In this document: positions 37,378 through 50,349 of the stretch, piece by piece
Numbering within the stretch: the first letter of the stretch is position 1
Layout of the letters: every line of letters starts with the position of its first letter
Assembly (NCBI RefSeq): GCF_000524195.1
Contig: NW_020170384.1
Location: 185,198-249,197 of the forward strand
Direction of reading: 5' to 3'
Length of the DNA: 64,000 nt
Source of the DNA: Echinococcus granulosus
Taxonomy: Eukaryota; Platyhelminthes; Cestoda; Cyclophyllidea; Taeniidae
Translations under genes and position numbers: made by a program
Notes under the pieces: model-generated
What the model was told of the DNA's origin: nothing
What the model saw: only the letters and a program-made list of their open reading frames with translations
Databases searched by the model: none

Positions 37378-37665
37378 GCCGCCTATTCACACGGACAAGT
37401 GCTATCCGCACGAGAGGGACGACAGGGCCTACGGATTGATGACAAGGTCAGTGCTGCTCACATTTGGCAATATTTTCCCTCAAAAGGATTAAATCCCATT
37501 GTAATTAGACATATAGTAGTCGCATCACAGTTATTAATCGCCAGGGCGTCTTTGGCCTTTTAGCAGAATACTAGTTTCCAAAAGCTACTAATTGCATGCT
37601 TTAGACGTGGGAATACCACAGTTTCTATTTAGTATGCCGTTAATGACAATTTATGCTTAACAATA

Positions 37666-37960
37666 GTCTGCGACGTCCCGCGACTTTCATGAAGACGAAA
37701 GAGGACACAATACTTGAGAGGAATATATATATGCGACATACAGAAGGTATTTGGGCTACCGGCATGACCCGAAGGCCAACTGACCTGGCGTGGCACCGTA
37801 GCCAAGTCAAATGTGACTCCTCACCAAAACTGAGAGATAAACAACCACCATATTACAAGTCATGTGTTAATGGGACAAAAAATATCTGTTAAGTTCGAAC
37901 ACCCAGGCATAAAACATATTTCTGAAAACTAATTCAATGTCATTGTTTTTCAATGAATGA
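37666..37960 (-). repeat. LTR-like repeat remnant, copy b (inverted)
   Basis: Read on the minus strand it gives the family order: GGCCTTCGGGTCATGCCGGT, CTTCTGTATGT, TATATATTCCTCTC, GTGTCCTCTTTCGTCTTCA, then GGGACGTCGCAGAC. Outside this core it shares TGACTCCTCACCAAAACTGA and AACTAATTCAATGTCATTG with the other inverted copies at about 38.6 and 50.1 kb. Confidence 0.6.
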
Positions 37961-38004
37961 ACTGCACAATATTAGAGGAATATGTTGGCTGTTTGTTTAA
38001 CCCT

Positions 38005-38155
38005 AGGCTCTGGTTTCGGGGACCACTTTGGGTCCCCACTACTGCATCTTCGCTGGGTCGGCTGACCTCTGGGCCATGCCAGTAACCCCATCCCTTCTGT
38101 ATGTGGAACACATATACGTTCTGCCTCCGGTGTTATGTCTTGGTGCGCTACAATT
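38005..38155 (+). repeat. LTR-like repeat remnant, copy c
   Basis: GGTTTCGGGGACCA, then GACCTCTGGGCCATGCCAGT, CCCTTCTGTATGT and GTTCTGCCTCCGGTGTTATG, ending GTGCGCTACA. These match copies a, f and g in the same order. Confidence 0.6.
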
Positions 38156-38582
38156 AGTGTAAGTAAGCAATTTTGCTAAATTTGTTTTGTAAATGCCTGA
38201 TTTTGATTAAAATGACAGAGGCGATATTCTAAAGCACTAATACTGTCTACAACGCATTTGCCTAAATAAACTGGATCAAATCTTTTGCGAAGACAGTGGA
38301 ACATTTGCATGATTTGCAAAAATTAAAAAAAGATTCATCTACCTCCCTTTCCCGACTTGATGAGCCCTAAACATGAATTCTCCAAGCGACAATTAAGGGA
38401 TTACCTATGGCTAATTTTTGCTAACACCTAGTTTGTGCCCAGTTTGGATCCTAGAAAATTTGACATTAAAGAATATGAAGCGGTTCAAACTTATTTAATG
38501 GGTAACGTAAATATTTTACTTTGAAAGGAATATGAAATATAAATAACCGCAGCATCCCTAGTCTTTCTTGTGGACAAAAAAG

Positions 38583-38720
38583 ACCTATTGACCTATTGAC
38601 GTACAGAAGGGCTGAGGGCTACTGGGATGGTACGGAGGCCAGTCACCCGGAGGAAGTAAAAGGAGGAGGCTTAACTTCTCTCAGTACCAAAGCAAAGAGT
38701 TAAACAACTAATTCAATCAC
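38583..38720 (-). repeat. LTR-like repeat remnant, copy d (inverted)
   Basis: GACGTACAGAAGGGCTGAG, GGCTACTGGGATGGTACGGA and GGCCAGTCACCCGG, followed by ACTAATTCAATCACATTACTG. This is the same order as copies b and e. Next to it is a small direct repeat, GACCTATT twice. Confidence 0.5.
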
Positions 38721-39689
38721 ATTACTGTTTCTCGAATTCGGACCAATCGACTAAGTGAACCAAACAACAGCATTTGCGTGCATTGCTCTAGTAATTTATG
38801 GTATTTTATTTAACTTTGTGTTCATCTACAATATACCATGACAGTTCAGCAAAATCTCATTTTCGTTGTCCTATTACAAAGAATTCTGGATGAATGCGTT
38901 CATAGGCACTCATGACTACCTACTCTAGTTGATGCGACAAGGTGTTCAGGGATCAAGTGATTTCTTTTTCATCCCTGAAACTGTATTTTTTACATCCCAT
39001 GCGGCCATAGGCTCACAGAATTAGTGATAAATCCCCTTGCGAACCCTCTTATACACCATGATGTCACGTTTAAACTGATTACCAAAAAACATTGGTGCCA
39101 GAGGTTTTTTACGAACAAATGATTATGATAGATGCTAACATAGAAACCAGTTACTAATTTGACATCTAGGCTTTACAAAAAATACGAATCTTGTGGTTCT
39201 TCTGGCATAATAAGAAGTTTCATCAAACTCGCGTTCCTATTACCTACTTTTGATCTCTCATCAGAATGTAGGGTTGCACACATTATAAATACGAGTAAAT
39301 AATGGTACGAACTAATTAATTAGATGGAATCAGGACTACTTGTACATAAAATAGGAAACCATTGATAATTTTACCAGGATAAAAGGGAAATAACTCCAGA
39401 AAGCAAAAGGAAGTGTATTTTTTAGCCGTCAAATCGCCCATAATGAAGCACTCCCATCCTTTTTTGAGGACGTAGTACGACAAACCAATATAATTAGTTT
39501 TTTACTGTTGTAAAGCAGTGCGAAGAGGGTCTAGACCTGACCAGAAAAATATATTATCATGATGGGGGCACAGCTTGCGGAGGAAAACAAACCCACCTAG
39601 CTTAACATGCATTCATGCAATATTGGGCTATATCAATTATGATTAAAAAAGATAAGTAACTCCGTTTCAAATTCAGTAGTTCCGGATAC

Positions 39690-40190
39690 CATCACTGACT
39701 TATTGCAGCTCTTATGGACATGCAAATACATGGGATTTTTCATATGCCCCTGATGTTCTCTCTACCATTTGAGTCATTTAGAACTCTCATGTAATAGGGT
39801 GTCGGTTGAAATCGACGGATGTGATTAGAAGCTGTCTGCTTTACCAGCTTAATTTCGTTTTCAAAGCTGCAAAAGCTTTTCGTCAGGGTTGTATAGTGTT
39901 TGGAAGGGATGTGGTAGCGGAGTGTACTACCAAGGAATGCTTGGGCCCCAGCAACGGATGGTAAAATATGCATCATGCTGGGACAGATACTCCATGCTTT
40001 ACTGGAGTGGAAAATCGAGATGAACGCTGGAAGAACCTTAATTAGTGTTAAATGTGCGTGACAAAACATTTGGGTGACACCTACACCTATTGGCAAAGTA
40101 GTGTCAGAAACTAAAGAGGTGGGTGTCACATGCATCGGGAACAAATGCCAGTGACTTTTAAATTCTGTCAGTTTGTCCTTCACTTCACGT
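39690..40190 (-). repeat. Dispersed repeat, longest copy, with a 147-codon ORF
   Basis: Its core (minus strand) matches repeats at 32.4 kb and at the left end of the window. A minus-strand ORF (39740-40183) runs through it without introns, but I recognise no transposon domain in the translation. The ORF may be chance or a decayed element protein. Copy divergence suggests old age. Confidence 0.45.
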
Positions 40191-40555
40191 CAGAAAGGCC
40201 AACCGTGGGAAAATAGCCGTATGTGCCTCCTCCAAAAGAGGCCTATGCATCGAAATTAATAAAATATCATCAGTTAGATTTACATTGTTAGTTGGCACAC
40301 TTTAAAGGCTCATAAGTAAAGTACTCGTAACGTCTATCTATCATTGGACCAAAACATAGACCAAGATTACCTCAACAACGTGCCATAATTTATCATCTCT
40401 ATGTAAGATTTTTTGTGCCTATCTTACCGGCCTGCTGCAATTCATCCAATTCCTTTAAAGCGATGCTCACACTCTTTAACCTACCACATACTCCTGTCTT
40501 TAAGACGCACTTAAAAGTCAAAAGCAACGACTGCCGAGTGCCATATCACAAGCTG

Positions 40556-43500
40556 ATGCCAATGATGGATGTGCACGCATACGAAGAAGAAGACTTTGGT
40601 GTGGAGAACCAAAATTCCACCAGTTTTGGCCAGAAGTTTAAGAAAGGATTAAAAGACAACCTTTTTACTATCCTAACACTTATCGGTGTGGCCATCGGCT
40701 TCGGCATTGGTTTTGGAGTGGGCACAACGCAACCCTCCAAAACGGCAGTCACATGGATTGGTGAGTGCTTTCCCCTCAACTCTACGCATTCCCCTCCCTA
40801 TTCATCAACATTCTCGATTTCGTCCTTTTTGAAGAAATCATTTTATCTACTGTTCCATGCTCCTTTTTTATGAACTCATATTAGTTTTTTTTTTCCAAAT
40901 TGAAGTATCCCTGTAATCTTTCCGTAATATATGTGAATTGCACAATGACATTCACATTTTGCAAGAGGAAAAATTAAATACAAAATCTCTATGATTTATG
41001 AGAGTCAAAAGGAGAGCAACAGTTTTAAAGTGGAAACCAGATAGGAGTGATAATTGTTTAATGCAAGTATCTACTTAATTCGTTTTTAAAATCTGTAATT
41101 CTGTTATTCAGAAATGCCGGGAAAGATATACATTCGATTGCTCCAACTCACTATTTTGCCGATCATTGCCTCAAACATCATTGTTGGTAAGATTTTTGTT
41201 TACCGACTGACTCGATGGATAGTAATCTTTTTACACAGTATGAGGAGCAAAGCTCTATTACTTAGCTATTGCAAATTTTAGTTACGGGAGGGATTGATCC
41301 CCGAAAAAACGGCAAAATGGGATTGGCCGGACTCCTGTTCATACTCGGTTTTGACATTATCAGTGGCGCGATTGGTGTCATTATTGCCGTTCTCATTAAA
41401 CCGGGTGAGTTTTTTTATTAAAGAGCGTGACTACCAGAAAAAGATAATTTCATCACAAACTACCTAGCTGATTTTGCAATTAGTTCATGGGAAATAAGCT
41501 GACAAAATTCGTGCTTTTTGATGTACCGCACATTTTGCTCAGCCTCATAGGTCTTAAAATCAAGCAAAACCAATTTCTCAAGGTTTTTATATTTCTATTC
41601 ATCCCAAAGAACTATGTGAAATACATTAAGTCGCACGCTTATTTACATTTTTCTTGTATTTTTTTCCCATTTTTTCCGTCTATCTCAATGCCGTCAACAG
41701 ACCTTTTCCGTTAATACTTCAGGTTTGTCAACGTCAATTTCAGTGAATGAAACAGTGGAAGAACCAGGACCGGATGATGCTCCTGTTTTGACATCTGACG
41801 TATTTGCGGATCTCTTCTTGTTAGTAACTACTTTATCTAATTTTTGTAGAATGAGACTGCAATGCAATACTTATCACCATATTTCGATGACAGGTTTCTT
41901 CCTTTGCTCCCAAGAACTTTGGTCTCATTTTCGCATCCATTGACATACGTAGTTGATGTGGCTTTGAAATTATTGGGCTGTTTTTATCTAAAAGCTTTCG
42001 CATAAATCACGGTCAGAGCTCTACAGCTAAGTTTTAGGCATGAAATAACTGAAGACGGCTCCCTTGGTATAAAGGGTGCGGTGTTGCATGATAATTGCAA
42101 TTTAGAGCAGTTTATTGAGGAGGTAGTGCATATGGTTGCTTATATATGCCATTTGAAGTAAAACGAAAGTAATGCGGATTATCAGTAAAACTGTATCCAT
42201 CTGTCAATCTGATAAATCAAATCAGTAAGAGATTATTTTTGTCCTTTCTAGAAATATGTTCCCAGACAACATAGTTGGTCTTACACTCTACCAGGTAGGT
42301 CTTTCCTGATATACTGATTGGCCCTATACTCTGCTGAAGTATTGAGATTTCTTCCAATGTTTTCATAATTTAATGCATGAAATAAAGTAAGTTCATTCTG
42401 ACATTTTATGATGCCAATCATGTTACAGCACGATGATGATTAAGAAGATGTTTCGAAAATTCCTCTCCATTTCTTGCAGAAGGAAGCTGAACTGACACCA
42501 AAGTACTCACATACTTTGTTCTTGCTGGTTTTATTGTCTTCACACAGCTTCCTCGTTGGATTAAGCAGATACCTATTAAATAAGCTAGTTTATACATTGT
42601 TTTGCTGTAATAGATATTGTGCTGAGACAAAATAGGCTTGAAATGGGAGTAGGTGATTTCTTGGACGTTTGAATGACATACAAAAATAAGGGTGGAAAAG
42701 AATTTACGCATTTGCACTGTCACAGACAAAAACCATACGTCGGTGGCCCTATTTTCCCGTCAAAAATGTTACGGAATCAGCAAGTACCCGCCTTGAATCG
42801 ACCGATATGATAGGTAAGTTGCCCAATCGTGTCAAGCTTTCATTTAAAAGTTCTGGTAAAGAGCTAATTGCTTTCATCTAGATTTGTATCACTACCATTT
42901 CAGGTTTCTGAATGACTGGCTATTTTCAAAGCAGAATTTAAGATAGTTTAAAATAAAAGTAATGATTATGAGATTATTTTATTGAATTACGAAGAAGAAC
43001 ATTTTGAGAGGTGCATTAATAACACTGAGTCAAGATGTAATTAGACTTCGTACAAACTGACCAAGGGGAAGATGCACTTTGAAATGATAAAATACTGAGT
43101 CACGCGATTTTGCACCCACTATACCTTCGCTTACAGGACTCATATTCACGACGATAGCTTTTGGCATCGCCGCTGGGGCTGCTGGCGAAGCAGGAAGAGT
43201 TTTCATCGACTTCTTTGAGTCCCTTGGCAACGTTGTTCTCATTCTTATGCGTTGGTTCTTGCAGTAAGGTCCTTTAAAGATTAAACCAAGTTGATTAATG
43301 CTACATTCATCAGGTTCTTCATGGTCGGCTCGAAATTATAAAGCCCAATTGATTTTACTTCCTTTTATTAAACCATTTCATTCTATATTGACAGTAGTGC
43401 TACTTCTATAAACTGCAGTCTTCAAGTGCATTTAATATTAAAAATGCTTGGTTATAGGATTACACCGGTGGGCGTTTGCTTCATGGTTGCGGGGGCTGTT

Positions 43501-45961
43501 GTGGATCTGAAGGACGTATCTGGCACCTTCCAGGGCCTTGGTCTCTTCATGGCCACGGTGTTGGTGGCACTGGCTATCCACATGCTTCTGCAAATGGCTG
43601 TCTATGCCATTGCTTCCTTCCGCAATCCTTTCCGCCTCATCATAATGGGTTCCCGGGTCTTCTTCCTATCCTTCATCACCACTGCGCCGTGAGTTTATCT
43701 ACCTCTCCCCAAACTTTGCAATATCCCATATACGAGTAAATGTGTGTGCATTTTTGGCTTCATTTTAAAAATAGCGTGTCATAATTATAAAACAGAATGA
43801 ATTCGTGCACACAAAACCCTCCGGTCGCATTCGTCACAGAGTTCACTACAAAATTAACAATTCCCAATGAAAGCTGAAAAATTTATGCTATCCATGCATA
43901 AACAACGACCTAGTTAGTCATGTGAAGGTCATCTGTCATAGTTACCCTTAAAAACTTTACCAAAATTCACCACTTTTTAAGATGCTACGACACTGTTAAT
44001 TTAGGCGGAGGTTTTGCAATAAAGAATATCTGCACATTATGTATTGGATTGAGTCGACTAAAATGCTGGAAAATTTCTAAAATGCTTCACATCTACCTAC
44101 TATCCACAAATCAAAAGAAGAATTTTCAATTCTTCTATTTAACTCGGAAGTAAGTGGCAATTAATTTTGCAAACGAGGAAAGCAAGGGTCAAACTAAGGT
44201 CTGTAAATTAAAAACACTTGTTCAGCATTCAACTGGCCGTGAAAATAGTCAGTGGTTGTCATGCGAATACGACGCATGATGCAAATTGCATTTCCTTGGA
44301 CGTAAATGTGAAGTTTGCTAAAAAAGTAAAACCCAGTCAGTCAGCCGTTAATAATCACAATGCTCTTTTAGAAGAACTGAATTAAACCACCACTTTGCCT
44401 AGCATGACTGCTGACAACTTTAAAAGGTGATTGTAATTGTTAAAGAAAGGAAAACCATTTGATATCAGTAAAGCACAGAATTGGCCTTTATTAACATCAT
44501 AATGCTTCCAACCTACTCAAGTACTGGTGACTACTGACACCTTTTCAGGGTGATTGCCATCCCTGAAATGATCGACACCTGTGATCGCTATGGACTGCAA
44601 AAGAAGATCACTCGTTTCGTCATCCCCCTCTCCACCGCTCTGAAAGGCGACGCCTCGGGTGTGTTTCAAGCCGTGGCCTGTGTCTTCATAGCCCAACTCA
44701 CAGGTTTCCAGCTGACTGCTGGAACCTATGTGCTTATTGCGTAAGTTACAATGGCGTTCTCTGCAGGCATTGGTTAACAATTCTTAGCTTCACTTGAAGG
44801 GAGAAGTTAATGTAAACTTACTGGAATGGAGTGCCTTAATTCCACTTGAGAGTGATTTGTTATTTTTGCTTTTTGGCTATTGGTAAAAGCTTCAAGCATT
44901 TAGTCCAGTTCTTGCTAAAAAATTGCCTGTAGTCATTCATCATTTCACATTAATTAATCACTTTCCAAGCCCATATACATTAGTTTCAAAATGAGAATAT
45001 TCACCATCATTAACTAAGAGTACCTTTATGTATGCATTGGTATGAGGGAGCTTCATTTAGCGATTAGGCAAATTGAAAAAGACAACCTTATAGCTATAGC
45101 ACGCTCTCATTGATTTAGTCTCTTGACCGGATTTGCGACTCTTGCCATTCCCAACATCCCAAGCTCGAGCATCGTCATCATCATAACAATTTTATCGTCG
45201 ATTGGAGTTCGAACCGGAGAGGTCTCTCTGTTGTTTGCAGTCGAGTGGCTCATGTAAGTCACTTTGTCCTTCCATTCATGGCCTTAATGGTCGTTTACGT
45301 ACTCAGAACCTATTTGTGGCATGAAAACATTCTGCCTCCCTTAAGGGCCAATAAGAGGCATATAGGTATTGCAATTCTTATTCCAAAATATGACGATCTG
45401 CTACGAAAAAAGCCTTAGATTATAACTGAAGTCACACTAGAAAGGATAAAACGAACTGCTAATTTCTTCAAAAGTTCTTAAATACAAATTCAGTTCCCGT
45501 TCTCACGAAAATAGATAATCATATAGAAAGCGGTTATTGGTGTTCGTACACTATATCCGCGGAAATATTGTGCCACTTCGACTTTGGGAAAAACTAATTA
45601 TTGTCATTGAATTAGAGGTTAAAGCATCCGGCACTTTGGAGTGAGTGGTTTTTCATAAATTAAGGCTGAGATTTTCAGCTAATAAATTACTTATTCCCCA
45701 GGTATTAATAATGACTAATCCTTGTAAATTCATTCATAAGTCTATGAAAAGAGCACTAGTTTGACCTTTCAGCTTAATGGATGCTATATCTGACCCTTTA
45801 GGGATCGCTGCCGTTCGGGTTCGCTTGGTTTGGGACACTTGTTCGCTGCAGCGTTTACGCATTCAGTGGCCGTGGGAAAGCGAACAGAAGGTGAGGTCGA
45901 CGAGGAAAACGAATTGCACGACTTTGATGAGGACGAATACCAAGTCGAGAAATCGGATTGA
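40556..45961 (+). CDS. Divergent SLC1-family (excitatory amino acid transporter-like) membrane protein, 491 aa
   Basis: SLC1 proteins are trimeric carriers that move glutamate or neutral amino acids with sodium; many also conduct anions. Exons: 40556-40760, 41112-41186, 41282-41404, 41723-41819, 42252-42294, 42726-42813, 43137-43263, 43458-43688, 44549-44740, 45119-45253, 45802-45961. Total 1476 nt, all junctions in phase. Family markers: first membrane segment TILTLIGVAIGFGIGFGVG, then MPGKIYIRLLQLTILPIIAS, DLFLNMFPDNIV, RWFLQITPVGVCFMVAG, DRYGLQKKITRFVIPLSTAL, ACVFIAQLTGF and LSSIGVRTGEVSLLFAVEW. The binding core is unusual: the serine-rich HP1 tip is replaced by ITTAPVIAIP, NMDGT by KGDAS (residues 362-366), and the TM8 motif by DRCRSGSLGLGH (440-451). 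The tail is acidic. The start could be the upstream in-frame ATG at 40415 (538 aa); 40556 is chosen because the sequence before it is not family-like. Paralogue identity is unclear. Confidence 0.88.
44549..45961 (+). other. Transport core of the SLC1-like gene (HP1 to TM8)
   Basis: Exons 44549-44740, 45119-45253 and 45802-45961 encode the part that binds ions and substrate in SLC1 carriers. Against the archaeal GltPh numbering, Asn310, Asn401 and Asp405 (the sodium-1 site) are Lys362, Leu447 and His451. Asp312, Asp394 and Arg397 are kept (Asp364, Asp440, Arg443), and Thr314 and Thr398 become Ser. The HP2 tip reads ATLAIPNIPSSS in place of the usual SIGAAGIPQAG. The alignments are by eye but are anchored by conserved flanks on both sides. 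Confidence 0.75.
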
Positions 45962-48307
45962 TTTAGACCTTTACTAAGTGCTAAATCCACATGGCTTTAA
46001 CCGTATCATAAATGTAATTCGTGCCTTCGTGGTTTGTTGCTGGAGGAAGCAGCGTCTTAAAAATGACCATATTTGGTCATTACATTATTAAAATAGACAG
46101 ATTCTTAAGAAGATTTGTTTAACTATAAATTTAAGATCATGCTGTCGTGCTTGTACTCAAGGTGACTGTGACGTAGTCAGGATCCGTAGACCTGTTGTGG
46201 ATTGATGCAAAATTGGCATTAGTGAGTACGAGCGATGAGACGAAGCCCGCACTTTTAGGTTGTTTGCGTATTACATGACGAAATTGTTGTGAATGCGCAT
46301 TCACGACCTATCGTATTCTATTTATCTTCGATGTCAAAGAAAACTTCACCGTACTATTGGCATAGAAACCACTTATAAACTACCTTTTTCCCAAACAGCA
46401 AGACACCATTAAATAACTTAGTGGGCACATATGAGATTACAAGCACGACCAATTACGTCGACTTCAAACTCATTTTTAAGCCAGTTTTGCCTTTCCACAA
46501 AATGAATTTAAAAAGTTATTTCACTTATAGAGCAAACGGAGTCACCCAATATAATGGAATTCAAGACGTGGGTGCCCTTTTTCTAGCTAAGTACCTTTCA
46601 TCCCTTATGAACGCGAGACGCGGTTGCGCCGAAAGTAAAAATACGAACTTAAAGCGCTTACGAGGGGAATGAATTTAGAAAACCGTCAACAGCTGTAAAT
46701 GTAGAGTTTTAATGCAGATGAACTTGTAAAAATTATTCAAGCGTGGGGTGAAGCCACACGCAAACACCAATTGCTTCAATGCCGCGTAATGGAAAGCCGG
46801 CGCTAATGACGAAGGACGAAATGCACAAAACTGCCGCACCACTCTGCGGTGTTATTCAAGGCATAGTAAATCCCAGTTTAATCACGGAAACTTTATCCTG
46901 TCTAGAAACCGTATGTGAGCACCTCTGTCAAATTAACCTGCATCACGATGCGCCCGAAGCTTAATGAAAAAAGCGACATGCCGTAAATTAAGAAAAAGAA
47001 CTAAAACGAATCTCCGTGACCATTATTCTTAGGGCCTAACAAAACAAATAACCCGTGTATTGTGGGAAAGATTGAAATTTCAAGAAATCCCAATTTCACA
47101 TATTTGTTATAATAACACCGAAGTCTACAAAGTAGTTGAGATGCCCATTCAGAAGCACTGATCGGTTCTACCACTTCACCCACTTTCGTTAGATGAGAGC
47201 ATTTTAGTGAATTGCATCAAAATTCTGCATCACAGTTTTAGTTTCTTGTATAATTTTCTGCTAAAGTTATCCAGTGACATGAACAGCTCTGAGTAGGATA
47301 TACGACTGGAACTCCCCTAAGAGATTACCGGTGAAATCGATTTTGTAAAATGCAAAGAAAATATAAATCCGAGAACAAAGCTCAAGTGAAATTTGTTTAT
47401 GGAAAAATTGAATGGAAACTGTAACGCGCGCATTGAAGTTTTTAAGAGCTACCGCCTTCCACAACATTCGATTAAGGAACTCTCTCTCAACCAATTGGGG
47501 ATAAATCTGGCAATGCGACATCAGTTTTTACAAAGCTGCAGCGTGTTGCGGTTGGAACAGAGGTGCATAATGCATTTTTGAGATCGCAAAGTCGAAGCGT
47601 GAATTGTCAAATTTAATAAAAATTAAATTTCAATCAAATTGATGACAGGTTGCATATCTAAAGCTGATTGAAGAGGTTAAGTCAAACAGTTTTGTTTCTC
47701 TTTACGAGATGAAAACAGTTACCGACACCATTGTGTCTGGAAAAATGATGCAACCTTGCAGTCAGTTACCGCCTTTCAGCTGCAATTCAAAGATGAATCA
47801 GTAGAAAGCACTTTTATTTGTTGGCAGGTACCATGCTTTAACTTAATATGATCCAACATATATGGCATCTCCAAAATGGACAAAACATTCTGCAAAAACT
47901 ATGGTGACAAGTAAACTAAAACTAGTAAAAGTAATTATATGCCTTTTCATTTGATAAGAGCCCTGAAAAACGGTGTACTGAAGCAAATTGAGAACTGTAT
48001 CATTCATTAAATTGTTTCCTAAACTAGCAATATAACTGAAAATATAATGCAAATTTTTGTCCCAGAATGTGCCCAATACCAAAAATACGCATAAATACCT
48101 ACCAGAATGTATCAGAATGTGCTCCAGATTGAACAAATGCCAAAAAACGCATCTTTAAAAAAGATTACACTTAAGATCTCGCAAAAGCAGAATAAGCCTT
48201 TTAATTATCACGAAACTTTGTAAGTCTAAGGTAAAATAAATTTGTATAAAACGATGATGCATCTTTAAAAGCATATCCCTCACCATGCCTGTTACGGTTA
48301 TCATAAG

Positions 48308-48515
48308 TAAACGTGTTCCAGTGTAAACGAAGCGCTGGAAGTCTTGTTCGGTTTCCTGCGTCCGCTGCTAGATGAATGTCAATTCAACTCATGCTTCATT
48401 TCATCCGCAATGCTTGACTTCACTGTTGGGGCTTTCAAAGGCGGATTGGAGAATGTCTGGACTGTTTTCATGGTAAATGCTGTTAATTCCACACCATCAA
48501 AAAGGTTGGATTAAC
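48308..48515 (+). other. Orphan ORF, possible exon
   Basis: The plus strand is open for about 65 codons, with EALEVLFGFLRPLLDECQF and MLDFTVGAFKGGLENVWTVF, and then a GTAAAT donor-like site. Base composition is higher in GC than the flanks, and the translation alternates helical and hydrophobic stretches. I recognise no family and see no partner exon. It could be an exon fragment of a lost or unrecognised gene, or chance. Confidence 0.2.
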
Positions 48516-49944
48516 TTATTCAAATGTGATAGATAAACCCAAAACTTAATTTCCTCCGCACAGAACTGCTTATAAGTGCAAAGGAACCATGCATGGTTCA
48601 AAAAGCTGGAGTCGCGCCTACATTACTTACACCTACTCGAAAAAGAATCTTAAATGTCTTCTGAATAAGTTTGAGGGCGTCTTATCGGCTGAATAGGTGA
48701 GTTTCCTATTTTTTTTTTCATAATTTAAGCTGAAAAATGAATTCAGCCTTGTTCGAACTCGTCTGCTTAACTCCAAGTTTCAACTGGAAGTTAGAATTTT
48801 ATTTTATTCGCTACCTGGATAAAAGTGGGTCACGCAAGAAAGAAAAGGCTTGCTTTTTTAAAAAATCAAACTGCATGGGGTGGGAGACTTTTGTCCTTCC
48901 GTCTCCCCTAGTTTATTTTAAAGACTAATTGATACCTGATCCCTTAAAGAATATTTGCATTCGGGATCTGCTAGTGAGATTCTTAACTTCCTGCACTGAA
49001 CTTTCTGTTGCAATTCTGCTTAGGTTAAGTCATCAATAGTTTCTTGGAGCTTTTTGTATTTATCTCCAACGTTTCCCATACTGAGAAATTGTGATGCATG
49101 TTTAGATGTTATTTGAAAACGACCCATTTTTAAAAAAAACCAGAGCTTGAAAATAAGCTGATTAAGACTTAGAATTAACTTATTGATGCAACTTTAATTC
49201 AGATATATGAGAACAAAAAGTAGTGCAACTGAACTACCGAAGACGCAGAATGTTTAGGCTAGCTGTTTATCCAAAAGCTCCAAATTTTTCCCATCTGAAG
49301 CATCTAATTGGTATTGCAAAGCTTTCATGTGACCAGTGTGTTCACGTTCTTCATACTCTAACCGATAAATTTAGTCATCTTTAGAGCGTCTACAATAGGG
49401 TTTAGAAAAAACGTGTAAATAGTCAAGTATGTAACCATTGAGACCTGAAGGAGCCTCCGGTAAAATGAAAAAAATTCGTCTTACTAAATAGCTAAAAAAC
49501 GGAATCCTTCAGAAATTTCCAAAGAAGCCAGCAATCGGTGAGTTACGAATAATCCTGACGTAAATCAAACACACCAGCGACTATTAGCTCTTCTATTGCC
49601 AGCAAAATCTGCACCTACTATACTTATAAAAGTAGAATTGAACGATGGAAATTCGTGAGTTCGGAGCATACTGAGTGGTGCCCAATAGTTCATGGAATAA
49701 AAGTAGTACAAGGTTTGAAAAGTACTTCCCTTTTATAACCAAATGTTTGGTTAAGCAAAACTTCTAAATGTATTTAGAGTTATCAAACAACGCCGGGTCA
49801 TTAAGTAGGATAAAGTAATTTTCGTAACATAGATGAAATCATATGCGTAAATGATACTTAAAAGACCACTTAGATACGCTTAAAAACCCTATCAAACGTT
49901 CCAAAACACCATATGGCTCGTGATAATTTTGGTTCGAGACCTAC

Positions 49945-50170
49945 AAAAGTAGTCAAAATGGATTCCTTGGTAGACATAGCTCTCTGAGACTTCTCCAATG
50001 ATGAAAGAAGACATGACACTAGAGTAGAATTTGTATATATTTGACATACAGAAGGAATTGGTGCTACTGGCAAGAACCGGAGGCCAGCTTACGTGGCAAA
50101 TGCACGAGGGCGGAAAACCAAAGTGACTCCTTACCAGAAGTGTGTTAAACAAACAACTAGAGTATTACAC
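49945..50170 (-). repeat. LTR-like repeat remnant, copy e (inverted)
   Basis: Plus-strand bases ACATACAGAAGGAATTGGTG, CTACTGGCAAGAACCGGAGG and TGACTCCTTACCAGAAGTG follow copies b and d. The inner end (GAAGTCTCAGAGAGCTATG on the minus strand) matches the end of copies f and g. Confidence 0.6.
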
Positions 50171-50349
50171 AACCCCACCCTTATTATGTGTGTCATCTCC
50201 AGGGCTCCCTTTGGTCATCTTCCTGCGTCAGCCATTGCTAGGCAATCGGTGCTGTAAGAAAACGTCCACAAGCCAAAGATATCAGCTATCGAATTTTCAT
50301 GAAACTGAGGAGATACTTGACCACAGTGTCACTGATCGCTCTTGGTAAT

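Larger units (their letters stand above)
37378..40414. other. Intergenic region with repeat remnants
   Basis: It lies between the divergently transcribed CEP43 and SLC1 genes, so both promoters should be near its ends. LTR-like remnants occupy about 37666-37960 (inverted), 38005-38155 (forward) and 38583-38720 (inverted). A dispersed repeat carrying a 147-codon minus-strand ORF covers about 39690-40190. The rest is AT-rich with no gene that I can support. Confidence 0.55.
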
